Shown here: positions 1-6,140 of the stretch, piece by piece
Numbering within the stretch: position 1 is the first letter of the stretch
How the letters are laid out: every line of letters starts with the position of its first letter
Program-made: the position numbers and the translations under genes
The notes under the pieces: generated by a model
What the model was told of the DNA's origin: nothing
Database searches by the model: none
Seen by the model: only the letters and a program-made list of their open reading frames with translations
From: an uncultured Oscillospiraceae bacterium
GTDB lineage: Bacteria; Bacillota; Clostridia; Oscillospirales; Oscillospiraceae
DNA: 8,122 nucleotides
Direction of reading: 5' to 3'
Assembly: GCA_934668295.1 (NCBI GenBank)
Contig: CAKUND010000092.1
Location: 1 to 8,122 of the forward strand

Positions 1-86
1 GGAATTTCAGTGACAGCGCCCTTTTTCAGAGGGCTGCGGCGGCGAGATTCAGGATAAATCGAAGAAAAATCTTTCACAAAGTTATG

Positions 87-132
87 GGCGCTGGATTGTT
101 GGTTTTCACGAACCAAGTCCAGCGCCTTTTTT
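87..132 (+). terminator. Rho-independent terminator in the leader before 169
   Basis: A hairpin with outer arms GGCGCTGGA (87-95) and TCCAGCGCC (118-126) and inner arms TTGGTT (99-104) and AACCAA (111-116) is followed directly by six T (127-132). This is a textbook intrinsic terminator on the plus strand. It sits only about 35 bases upstream of the ribosome binding site of the gene starting at 169. It therefore either ends an upstream gene outside the window or attenuates the gene at 169. Confidence 0.8.
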
Positions 133-168
133 GCGCTCAAAAAGGGCGCTGCAGATTGGAGGTTAGAA

Positions 169-477
169 ATGAGCGAAGAAAACACATCGCAGAAGGAAAG
201 ATTTCTGCAAGAGGTAGAACAGAAGCTCCTGCGCAGAGATCTGGATGCAAAGCTGCTGGAGGACGGTCTGATCCGCGTCAAATGGAATGGACAGCCGCTC
301 TGCTCAGTCGACAGAGACGGTATCGTCCGCTTCAGACCGGCAGATATCACAGGACCGGAAGTAGACCGGCAGCTTCGGACGGTGATATTCTACGATTCCT
401 CCGGCGGCTGGGGCTTTGCGCCCTGCTCCTCGCGGTACCATGCGTCCTGGTTTTCCTCCTGTACGGGCTGCGCGTAG
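169..477 (+). pseudogene. 5' fragment of an unrecognised soluble protein, fused to antisense DUF624 sequence
   Basis: The start is convincing: GGAGG sits 8 bases before the ATG. The first ~72 residues (nt 169-384) look like a real protein, acidic and helical at the N-terminus (SQKERFLQEVEQKLL), then a short strand-rich stretch with VKWNGQPLCSV. From memory this resembles small hypothetical proteins carried by Firmicute conjugative elements, but I cannot name a family. From about nt 384 the frame runs antisense through the 3' end of the DUF624 gene on the other strand and yields a Cys/Ser-rich tail that stops at 477. I therefore read it as a gene cut by a junction between 376 and 392, not as a complete 102-residue protein. 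The alternative is a genuine short gene that happens to overlap the neighbour tail to tail. Confidence 0.55.
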
Positions 478-750
478 TCCAGATGTCTGCGCAGCAGCTT
501 TTCCAGCTGCGGGCAGGTGATCAGGCTGAACAGGCCCGGCGTAAAAAGCAGCAGCGGCGGCACGAAGACCGTCAGCACCAGCAGCCGCCATTGCGTAATA
601 GAGCGCGGCGGCGCTTGCGCCGGCGGTCACGACCGGGATGCTGGTCAGCAGAAACAGACCATTGAGCAGCAGCATGTCGAACACGCGGGTCATGATCCGG
701 TTGAATTTTCCGTTCGGGTTAGCAAGTCCGCCGAGAAACGATGACGCCAT
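390..750 (-). pseudogene. DUF624 (YesL-like) membrane protein, internally deleted and frameshifted
   Basis: The start at 750 has AAAGGAG 7 bases upstream. The N-terminus (ANPNGKFNRIMTRVFDMLLLNG, then a second hydrophobic run, LTSIPVVTAG) is the typical DUF624 opening: NGKFxRxMxRxxD followed by paired membrane helices and LYYAM. Near nt 597 the reading shifts to another frame, which continues with WRLLVLTVFVPPLLLFTPGLFSL, the last membrane helix of the family, and a hydrophilic tail ending at TAG 390-392. The family is normally about 200 residues. Here roughly 50 plus 67 remain, so about 100 residues of the middle helices are missing and the two halves are out of frame. YesL-type proteins are membrane proteins often found in glycan or uronate utilisation loci, which fits the neighbouring kdg genes. 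It cannot make a working protein as written. The family call is firm; the exact junction is approximate. Confidence 0.75.
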
Positions 751-811
751 AGGGAGACTCCTTTCGTCTGTCAGGGCAGGATCTCGCAGCGCGGGAACAG
801 ATTCTCATAGG

Positions 812-1261
812 ATGGAAGCTATGGCCGTCGGCGCGGGCGCCGTCTCATCCACGGCGCTTGCGGAGCTTGCGCACAGCGCAGGCGCGCAGTTTATTGTCTC
901 TCCGGATACCGACCCTGCCGTGATCCGTCGGACGAAGGAGCTTGGCATGTGCGCGATGCCCGGCGCAATGACGCCGTCGGAGATCAAAACAGCCTATGAG
1001 GCCGGCGCTGATTTCGTAAAGGTCTTCCCGGCCTCCGTGCTGGGGCCGGAGTATATCCGGGCCATCCGCGGCCCGCTGGGGCAGATCCCGCTGCTTGCCG
1101 TCGGCGGCGTCAGCGAGGGGGATGCTGCAGCGTTTCTGCAGGCCGGCTGCGTGGGCGTCGGCGCGGGCGGCAAGCTTGTCAACCGGGACTGGATCGCCGC
1201 CGGACAATGGGACAGCATCACACAGCTTGCCCGGCAGCTCGTTGAAAACACACATGCGTAG
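812..1261 (+). pseudogene. kdgA: KDPG aldolase (2-keto-3-deoxy-6-phosphogluconate aldolase), N-terminal third missing
   Basis: From about nt 826 the frame matches a KDPG/KHG aldolase: VGAGAV, then AQFIVSPDTDP, then DFVKVFPASVLGPEYI with the Schiff-base lysine (codon 1019-1021), then the phosphate-binding AVGGVSEGDA. It ends at TAG 1259-1261. The enzyme splits 2-keto-3-deoxy-6-phosphogluconate into pyruvate and glyceraldehyde 3-phosphate, the last step of uronate catabolism. The family is about 210 residues. Here only the last ~145 are present, and the first ~60, including the catalytic glutamate region, are absent. Upstream the frame stays open, but its sequence is unrelated and partly antisense to the DUF624 gene. 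The ATG at 812 is an in-frame methionine, not a credible native start, as no clear ribosome binding site precedes it. The kinase gene follows after 9 bases, the usual operon partner. The remnant is unlikely to be active. Confidence 0.8.
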
Positions 1262-1270
1262 GAGAAGACC

Positions 1271-1842
1271 ATGAAGCGAATCATTACATTCGGCGAGATC
1301 ATGATGCGCCTGAACCCGGAGGGCTACCGCCGGTTTGTACAGGCAGACCGGTTTGAGGCCAGCTATGCCGGCGGCGAGGCAAACGTCGCCGTCAGCCTGT
1401 CGCAGCTCGGCATGGGCGCCGCCTTTGTCAGCAAGGTGCCCGCGCACGAGATCGGACAGTGCGCGATCAACGCGCTGCGCCGCTATGGCGTCGACACGCG
1501 CAGCTGTGCGCGCGCTTTGGCTGCGGCACGGTCGCCATCACGCTGCGCGGCTCCCGCTCCGCAAGCGACAACGACTGGCCCGCCATGCTCTATACCGGAG
1601 GCGAAGCCTTCTTCTCTCCCACCTACCATATGCACATTGTCGACCGCGTCGGCGGCGGCGATTCCTTCGGCGGCGCGCTGATCTATGCGCTCTTGAAGGA
1701 CTATGCGCCGCAGGAGGCGATCAACTATGCCGTCGCGGCCTCGTGCCTGAAGCACAGCATCGAGCAGGATTTCAACCTCATCTCCGACGCCGAAGCTGCC
1801 TCTCTGGCTGCCGGCAACACGACTGGCCGCGTCCAGCGCTGA
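1271..1842 (+). pseudogene. kdgK: 2-keto-3-deoxygluconate kinase (PfkB family), middle deleted out of frame
   Basis: The start has AGGAG 6 bases upstream of the ATG and lies 9 bases after the aldolase stop. Residues 1-77 (ITFGEIMMRLNPEG, AGGEANVAVSLSQLG, HEIGQCAINALRRYGVDT) are the N-terminal part of KDG kinase with its sugar-binding GG motif. Around nt 1495-1510 the match jumps to another frame: CARFGCGTVAITLRGS, then DNDWPAML, then VDRVGGGDSFGGALI, the PfkB signature with the catalytic Asp at 1660-1662, ending at TGA 1840-1842. Family length is about 340 residues. About 77 plus 114 remain, so roughly 150 residues are lost and the halves are out of frame. The kinase makes the substrate of the neighbouring aldolase. 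Translation from 1271 would run off-frame and stop at 1681. Both halves are unmistakable, so identification is firm while function is lost. Confidence 0.82.
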
Positions 1843-1892
1843 AAGCCGGACAGGGCAGGGCATACTGCGTTTCATAAACCGTCAAAAACAAG

Positions 1893-1942
1893 CCGGCCGC
1901 AGACCATCGCTCGGATGACCTGCGGCCGGTTCGACGCTTTTT
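1893..1942. terminator. Bidirectional terminator after the kdgK remnant
   Basis: Perfect 10-bp arms CCGGCCGCAG (1893-1902) and CTGCGGCCGG (1920-1929) enclose a loop that itself contains CATC/GATG. The plus strand continues into T-run 1938-1942. On the minus strand the hairpin is followed by CTTGTTTTTG. It can end transcription from kdgK in one direction and from the phosphoesterase in the other. Confidence 0.8.
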
Positions 1943-1964
1943 GCTATGCAAAAGCATAGCAAAA
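1939..1964. repeat. Perfect 11-bp palindromic hairpin
   Basis: TTTTGCTATGC (1939-1949) and GCATAGCAAAA (1954-1964) are exact complements around an AAAA loop. The left arm shares the T-run of the terminator just before it, so the two structures compete in the RNA. Confidence 0.7.
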
Positions 1965-1971
1965 TTAAGAA

Positions 1972-2020
1972 ATGTGCATCATTTCCTCGCCCCTGCGGGG
2001 CAACCGGAAATGATGCACAT
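1972..2020 (-). terminator. Long nested hairpin downstream of the phosphoesterase gene
   Basis: Exact 15-bp arms lie at 1972-1986 and 2006-2020 (ATGTGCATCATTTCC and its complement). They enclose an inner 5-bp stem, GCCCC/GGGGC (1989-1993/1997-2001), with a 3-base loop. On the minus strand it is followed by TTCTTAATTTT, a weak T-rich tract, so it may serve as terminator for the gene ending at 2111. The 15-bp perfect arms are longer than a terminator needs. Confidence 0.55.
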
Positions 2021-2110
2021 AAACTGCATGCACCGGTATTTGCGTATTTTCATGGTGCGATGCGTACGCATGAAGTTTTATACCGGGAATGCTGCCCGTT
2101 GGCCGGCCTG

Positions 2111-2857
2111 TCATACAGGCGGCGCAGGCTTCTCCGGGAGTGCTTCCTCCGAATAAAATACCCGGCCGTCCTCCAGCCGCAGACAGGCAAGCCGGCCGTA
2201 TACCGGCGCATGCTCCCGCGGCTGCGGCGGCGGGAAGCTGCAGCCGCAGTCAATGCCGATCTTGCCGCCGCCCGGCGACCGCCAGATCTCCAGCGGGTTA
2301 TTGGGCTGGTATCTTGACGTGTGCGTATGGCCGAAAATGATCGTTTTACCCTCCAGCTCCGGCTCGGTGCAGGCCATTCTGTACCAGACCGCATAATGCT
2401 CCGGATTATCATAGCGGTCCGTGTGATCGCAGTACCGGTCGAGCACGCCGCCGTGCACCAGAAGGTATTGCTGCCCGTTTATCCCGATCTCAAGGTTGAG
2501 CGGCAGCGTGCGGAGATAGTCGAAGATCTCCCTCCGGATGGAGCGGCGGATATGCTTGAGGTATGCGTGGGTAACGTCCCCGCCGTTGCGGTACCACAGC
2601 CGCAGCGCGCGAAGCTCGTCAGAAGCTGCCTGCCCGGGCCGGTCCAACGCGTTTAGCATCATGTACTCATGATTGCCCAGAAGCAGCCTCGCATTGGGCA
2701 TGCGCATCAGAAGCCGCAGGAGCCGGATGCCGTCCGGATAACGGTCAATGACGTCGCCCAGCACATAGAGCGTGTCCTCCGGCTGCAGCTCGATCTGCCG
2801 CATGACCGAATAAAACCGGGCCGCATTGCCGTGAATATCAGACATCACGTACGTCAT
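2111..2857 (-). CDS. Metallophosphoesterase, PPP-type Ser/Thr phosphatase family
   Basis: A 248-residue soluble, cytoplasmic two-metal phosphoesterase. The motifs occur in order: SDIHG (6-10), LGDVIDRYPDG (33-43, the PPP GDxxDRG motif with Tyr in the Gly place), LLGNHEY (59-65), VHGG (134-137) and FGHTHT (175-180). These are the metal ligands and the catalytic histidine of the PPP/calcineurin fold, and none is missing. Bacterial relatives dephosphorylate phosphoproteins or dinucleoside polyphosphates (PrpE/ApaH-like), and the substrate cannot be told here. I chose the ATG at 2857 because GGGAGG (centred on 2868-2872) precedes it at about 10 bases and the protein then opens MTYVMSDIHG. The ATG at 2875, six codons further out, also has AGGAG 7 bases before it, but would leave only about 13 bases of leader after the predicted promoter. 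Codons are normal and the gene appears intact and monocistronic. Confidence 0.88.
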   Translation of the reverse strand: MTYVMSDIHGNAARFYSVMRQIELQPEDTLYVLGDVIDRYPDGIRLLRLLMRMPNARLLLGNHEYMMLNALDRPGQAASDELRALRLWYRNGGDVTHAYLKHIRRSIRREIFDYLRTLPLNLEIGINGQQYLLVHGGVLDRYCDHTDRYDNPEHYAVWYRMACTEPELEGKTIIFGHTHTSRYQPNNPLEIWRSPGGGKIGIDCGCSFPPPQPREHAPVYGRLACLRLEDGRVFYSEEALPEKPAPPV

Positions 2858-2895
2858 TGCCTTCTGACCTCCCATCCCTGCGCTCCTGCTGAATG

Positions 2896-2924
2896 ATTAT
2901 AGCAGAAAACACCTGGAAGCGCAA
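2896..2924 (-). promoter_or_regulatory. Sigma-A promoter of the metallophosphoesterase gene
   Basis: On the minus strand, TTGCGC (2919-2924), a 17-base spacer and consensus TATAAT (2896-2901), with an extended -10 TGC directly before it. The expected start of transcription is near 2889, about 32 bases before the ATG at 2857. Confidence 0.75.
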
Positions 2925-2995
2925 ACGTTCGGACACACGCGATTACCTGCTGCTCCCTTTATTGTAGCGAGTACAGAAAAAATTTGTTAAGCACA

Positions 2996-3024
2996 TTGCA
3001 TAATTTTAAAAAAATCCGTATAAT
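2996..3024 (+). promoter_or_regulatory. Sigma-A-like promoter facing away from the phosphoesterase, no gene recognised downstream
   Basis: TTGCAT (2996-3001), a 17-base A/T-rich spacer and exact TATAAT (3019-3024) on the plus strand. No open reading frame with a ribosome binding site follows within the gap. It could drive a small RNA, or be a chance match in the AT-rich stretch. Confidence 0.4.
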
Positions 3025-3067
3025 TTTCAGCCGCCTCCGTCAGCACTGAACCCTGTTTCTGGACATC

Positions 3068-3116
3068 AAAAAACAGACACTCTGCCGTTCTTAAAACAAA
3101 CGAAAGGCAGGGTGTC
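3068..3116 (-). terminator. Intrinsic terminator, minus strand, in the gap
   Basis: Arms GACACTCTGCC (3076-3086) and GGCAGGGTGTC (3106-3116) pair over 11 positions with one G-T wobble. On the minus strand the stem is followed by TGTTTTTTG (T-run 3068-3073). Nothing recognisable on the minus strand ends here apart from the tRNA unit about 270 bases upstream, which has its own terminator. Confidence 0.6.
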
Positions 3117-3342
3117 CGACTATTTTCAGGCATAAAAAAGACATTTCTGTCGAGGTGGACGTGCTTGCGCGGTCACCTGACATCCAAAGGTCATTTCTGC
3201 GTGTGTTTTCACTACACTATAGATGAACGCGGATATCCACGTTTTCGGAAAGGAAGATAGTGTGAAAGAAACCTATCAGGGGTTTCTTTCACGTTCAATT
3301 CCCGCCCGCAGGCGGCACGGTCTGCGCAGCAGACCGCTCTCC

Positions 3343-3386
3343 ACCAAGAAGAAAAGACACGCATCTGCGTGTCTTTTCTTCTTGGT
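3343..3386 (-). terminator. Terminator of the tRNA-Pro gene
   Basis: Perfect 20-21-bp inverted arms lie at 3343-3363 and 3366-3386. The functional core on the minus strand is GACACGCA/TGCGTGTC followed by TTTTCTTCTT. The 5' arm runs into the encoded CCA end of the tRNA, so the last bases of the mature tRNA lie within the extended stem. Confidence 0.85.
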
Positions 3387-3459
3387 CCGAGTGACTGGAT
3401 TCGAACCAGCGGCCTCTTGAACCCCATTCAAGCGCGATACCAAACTTCGCCACACCCGG
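3383..3459 (-). tRNA. tRNA-Pro (anticodon GGG), CCA encoded
   Basis: A 77-base cloverleaf on the minus strand. The acceptor strands CCGGGTG and CACTCGG pair over 7 positions with one G-T, followed by discriminator A and an encoded CCA. The D arm has the TTTGGTA loop. The anticodon stem CTTGA/TCAAG encloses ATGGGGT, placing GGG at 34-36. The T arm GCTGG-TTCGAAT-CCAGT is standard. The initial C and overall sequence agree with bacterial proline tRNAs. It reads CCC and CCU codons. It has its own extended -10 promoter immediately upstream and a strong terminator immediately downstream, so it is a single-gene unit behind the phosphoglucomutase gene. Confidence 0.95.
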
Positions 3460-3482
3460 ATAGCTATTGAATTAGCTTATGT

Positions 3483-3511
3483 ATCATAGCATATCCGGGC
3501 GGGTTTTGCAA
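3483..3511 (-). promoter_or_regulatory. Promoter of tRNA-Pro
   Basis: On the minus strand, TTGCAA (3506-3511), a 17-base spacer and TATGAT (3483-3488) with an extended TGC before the -10. The predicted start near 3476 leaves about 17 bases before the tRNA 5' end at 3459. It begins only about 16 bases after the stop codon of the upstream mutase gene. Confidence 0.75.
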
Positions 3512-3526
3512 GAGCTTTTTTATTTT

Positions 3527-5209
3527 TTATGCCAGCAGCGCTGCCGCAGCGTCTGCCAGCAGCGCGAGCTGCGCGGTTGCCTCCTCCACGGTGGGCTTGA
3601 CAGCGGACAGGTATGCCTTGATCTTCGGCTCTGTGCCGGACGGGCGGATGATGACCTTATCGCCGCCGGGCAGGCGGTATTCCAGCACGTTCGCCTTGGG
3701 AAGACCTGTTCCCTCGGCTTCGTAGTCGGTATAGCCTTCGACCGGAAGGCCGGCGATCTCGTGCAGCGGCTGCGTCCGCAGGCCCTGCATGAGACTGGCC
3801 ATCTTTTCCATGCCCGTCTCGCCCGCAAAGGCAAAGCTCTTTTGCGCGTTGCAGTAGCAGCCGAATTCAGTGTACAGCGCATCGATGGCGTCACCGAGCG
3901 TCATGCCCTTTTTTGCATACCACGCAGCGGCCTCGCAGATGAGAAGCACGGCGTTGACCGCGTCCTTGTCGCGCGCATGCGTGCCGGAGAGATACCCGTA
4001 GCTCTCCTCAAAGCCGAAAATATAGCGCTCCGGGTGACCGCCCTGCTCCAGCAGCGCGATCTGCTCGCCGATATATTTAAAGCCCGTGAGCACGCGGCGC
4101 AGCTCGACGCCGTATTTCTTCGCGACGGCCGTGACCATATCGGTCGAGACGATGGTGGTGACTGCGACGGGGTTTTCCGGCATCGTGCCGTTTGCAATGC
4201 GGCTGCGGCAGATGAAGTCCAGCAGAATGACGCCCATCTCATTGCCGGAAATGAGCCGGTAGCCGCCATTTCCGTCCGGCACGGCGGTGCCGCAGCGGTC
4301 GCAGTCGGGGTCGGTGCCGATGAGAATATCGGGGTGGACGCGGTCGCAGTACTGCAGGCCCAGCTCCATGGCCTGCCGGATCTCCGGGTTCGGATACGGG
4401 CAGGTCGGGAAATGGCCGTCCGGCTGCTCCTGCTCCTTGACGATGGTCATGTTCTGAATGCCTAGCTTCTGCGTGAGCTTTTTGACGCACTCGAGTCCCG
4501 CGCCGTTGAGCGGCGTGTAGACGAGCTTCAGGTTTTCGATCCCCTCGCCGCTGCCGACGCGCTGCGCGTAGACGGCGTCGACGAACGCGTCCAGCACGTC
4601 GTCCGGGATATACTGTACGCTTCCGGCGGCAAGTGCCGCGTCAAAATCCATGGTCTTTGCGCTGGTGAAATAGTCCATATGCTCCAGCAGGGCGACCACG
4701 CGCTTTGCCGCCTCCGGCGTCATCTGGCAGCCGTCGGAGCCGTAGACCTTGTAGCCGTTGTATTCCGCCGGATTGTGGCTGGCCGTAACGCAGACACCGA
4801 GACCGCAGTGCAGATGACGCACGGCGAAGCTCAGCGCCGGGACCGGCTCGAGCCGGGGATAGAGATACGCCTTGATGCCGTTGGCGGCGAAGACCGCGGC
4901 AGCCTCTCGGGCAAAGACGTCGCTTTTGATGCGGCTGTCATGGCCGATGGCGACGGTCTTCGGCAGCTCCGTCTCGTTGAGATACTCCGCGACCGCCTGC
5001 GTCGCGCGGCGGATCACATAGATATTCATCCGGTTCGTGCCCGCGCCGAGCACGCCGCGCAGACCGGCCGTGCCAAATTCCAGATCGCGGTAAAATGCGT
5101 CTGTGATCTTCTCCGCGTCGGAGTGCATCGCGTCCAGCTCCTGCCGCAGCTCGGGCTCCAGTCCCTGCTGCGCAAGCCACTGCGCATATCGCTTTTCTGC
5201 CAGTTCCAT
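3527..5209 (-). CDS. Phospho-sugar mutase (phosphoglucomutase/phosphomannomutase)
   Basis: A 560-residue cytoplasmic alpha-D-phosphohexomutase, the long form usual in Firmicutes (PgcA type). It interconverts hexose 1-phosphate and 6-phosphate, most likely glucose, linking glycolysis to UDP-glucose and surface polysaccharide. All four active-site parts are present: the phosphoserine loop TASHNP (142-147, Ser144), the Mg2+ loop DPDCDR (300-305), the sugar-specificity loop GFEESYG (399-405) and the phosphate-binding RPSGTEPK (522-529). FGTAGLRG (45-52) is the conserved entry motif. The start at 5209 has GGAGG 9 bases upstream. The gene follows the zinc-ribbon gene by 51 bases with no terminator or clear promoter between, so it is probably co-transcribed with that gene. 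Phosphoglucomutase is better supported than phosphomannomutase by length and GFEESYG, but substrate range is not proven by sequence. Confidence 0.93.
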   Translation of the reverse strand: MELAEKRYAQWLAQQGLEPELRQELDAMHSDAEKITDAFYRDLEFGTAGLRGVLGAGTNRMNIYVIRRATQAVAEYLNETELPKTVAIGHDSRIKSDVFAREAAAVFAANGIKAYLYPRLEPVPALSFAVRHLHCGLGVCVTASHNPAEYNGYKVYGSDGCQMTPEAAKRVVALLEHMDYFTSAKTMDFDAALAAGSVQYIPDDVLDAFVDAVYAQRVGSGEGIENLKLVYTPLNGAGLECVKKLTQKLGIQNMTIVKEQEQPDGHFPTCPYPNPEIRQAMELGLQYCDRVHPDILIGTDPDCDRCGTAVPDGNGGYRLISGNEMGVILLDFICRSRIANGTMPENPVAVTTIVSTDMVTAVAKKYGVELRRVLTGFKYIGEQIALLEQGGHPERYIFGFEESYGYLSGTHARDKDAVNAVLLICEAAAWYAKKGMTLGDAIDALYTEFGCYCNAQKSFAFAGETGMEKMASLMQGLRTQPLHEIAGLPVEGYTDYEAEGTGLPKANVLEYRLPGGDKVIIRPSGTEPKIKAYLSAVKPTVEEATAQLALLADAAAALLA

Positions 5210-5260
5210 AGCTGTAAACCTCCGTTTTCCGTATGATTTTATGGTCAGAGTCTCATTTGT

Positions 5261-6124
5261 TTATGCCGGGCTTCCGCCGATGGCGTCCGGCATGGACGCG
5301 CCGGATTCGATCAGCGGCAGATACCAGTCGTCGTAATAATACGGCATCAGCTCCTCGTTGTCCGCCCGGACATCCTCCCAGGTCTCGCCCCAGGGACGCA
5401 GATAAATCGAATAGACAAAGGTATTCTCCCTGTTTTCCGGATCTGTATAGACACCGGAGATGCAGATCATATCGGCGTACGGCATGCTCTCGGACGGGGC
5501 CGCGTCGATATACCATGCGTCCGCGCCCTCCAGCGCACAGTCAAAGAAGCTGCCGTCCGTCGAGACGAGCCGTCCGCTCGTCGTCAGATCGGCGCTTGCC
5601 TGCACCTGTGCATCGGCGATGATCTGTCCGGCCTCGCAGGAATCGTCCCACAGGGTGAGCGTTCCGCTTCCGTCCGCGTCAAGCTCGATCTGTGCGCAGG
5701 CATCCCACCAGCTGCCTGCGTTGTCTTCATAAGCGCCGGTCCCGGATTCGACGATCCACCAGCCGTACCAGTCGCCGTTCCAGAATTCCGTCTGTGAAAC
5801 GGTATTCATTGCAGGATCGACCGGCTCTGCCTGCTGATAAGGCGCGAAAAGTCTCCTTCCCACCAGCCCCCAGAGCACGGCGGCCAGCACCAGAACGCCC
5901 ACGATGATCCCGATGATCAGCGGCGCTTTGGATTTTTTCTTTGGCTTCTGCTGGGCCGCATTCTGCGCTGCAGGCTGCTCCGGCGGAGGCGGGAAGCCGT
6001 CCGCGCGCGCGGGCTGCGGCTGCTGCGGCTGCGCGGGATCGGGCTGCGTCAGCTTTGCGCCGCACTCCGTACAGAATTTTGCGGTTTCCTCGATCTCGCT
6101 TCCGCAATAGGGACAAAACGCCAT
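5261..6124 (-). CDS. Zinc-ribbon membrane protein with a GDWYGW/YLRPWG outer domain
   Basis: 287 residues. An N-terminal zinc ribbon has four cysteines (4, 7, 18, 21; CPYCG ... CTECG). Next come a Pro/Gln/Ala-rich linker (27-62), a basic KKKSK (62-66) and one membrane helix (about 68-88). The C-terminal domain (about 113-281) should lie outside the cell if the helix follows the positive-inside rule. That domain carries FWNGDWYGW (114-122), WWDACAQI (139-146), GTLTLWD (154-160), YLRPWGETWEDVR (241-253), DDWYLPL (265-271) and MPD. The same order of motifs occurs in the lipoprotein encoded just upstream. The ATG at 6124 is preceded by AAAGGAG at about 8 bases and places the zinc ribbon at residue 4. 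The open frame extends to 6271, but the extra 49 residues overlap the upstream gene and look like out-of-frame noise. I know zinc-ribbon membrane proteins of this layout in Clostridia only as uncharacterised, and I infer no enzymatic function. Confidence 0.85.
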   Translation of the reverse strand: MAFCPYCGSEIEETAKFCTECGAKLTQPDPAQPQQPQPARADGFPPPPEQPAAQNAAQQKPKKKSKAPLIIGIIVGVLVLAAVLWGLVGRRLFAPYQQAEPVDPAMNTVSQTEFWNGDWYGWWIVESGTGAYEDNAGSWWDACAQIELDADGSGTLTLWDDSCEAGQIIADAQVQASADLTTSGRLVSTDGSFFDCALEGADAWYIDAAPSESMPYADMICISGVYTDPENRENTFVYSIYLRPWGETWEDVRADNEELMPYYYDDWYLPLIESGASMPDAIGGSPA

Positions 6125-6140
6125 GGCTGTTTCTCCTTTC

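Larger units (their letters stand above)
2925..3382. other. Gap of about 460 bases without a protein gene, rich in hairpins
   Basis: I see no credible protein gene here. Short open frames at its right end are translations across the tRNA gene. Most recognisable structure suits minus-strand transcription coming from the tRNA: exact 12-bp arms 3262-3273/3281-3292, CGGTCTG/CAGACCG (3318-3324/3330-3336), CCGCC/GGCGG (3302-3306/3311-3315), a near-palindrome 3226-3243, and a tetraloop hairpin GACA-GAAA-TGTC followed by six T (minus strand, about 3133-3148). A terminator-like hairpin closes it at 3068-3116. Confidence 0.5.

Noticed and set aside
845..1447. 200-residue open frame on the minus strand
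   Set aside because: It is antisense to the aldolase and kinase remnants, which match known families on the plus strand.
1335..1877. 180-residue open frame on the plus strand within kdgK
   Set aside because: It is the third frame of the kinase remnant, mostly Arg/Ala/Ser. The two other frames carry the PfkB motifs.
3212..3427. Short open frames on both strands across 3212-3427, containing peptides such as VRVTGFEPAAS and RIQSLGP
   Set aside because: These are the well-known false peptides obtained by translating a tRNA gene and its terminator.
3479..4465. 328-residue open frame on the plus strand
   Set aside because: It is antisense to the phosphoglucomutase gene, whose active-site motifs are all present. 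It is a shadow caused by GC-rich codons.
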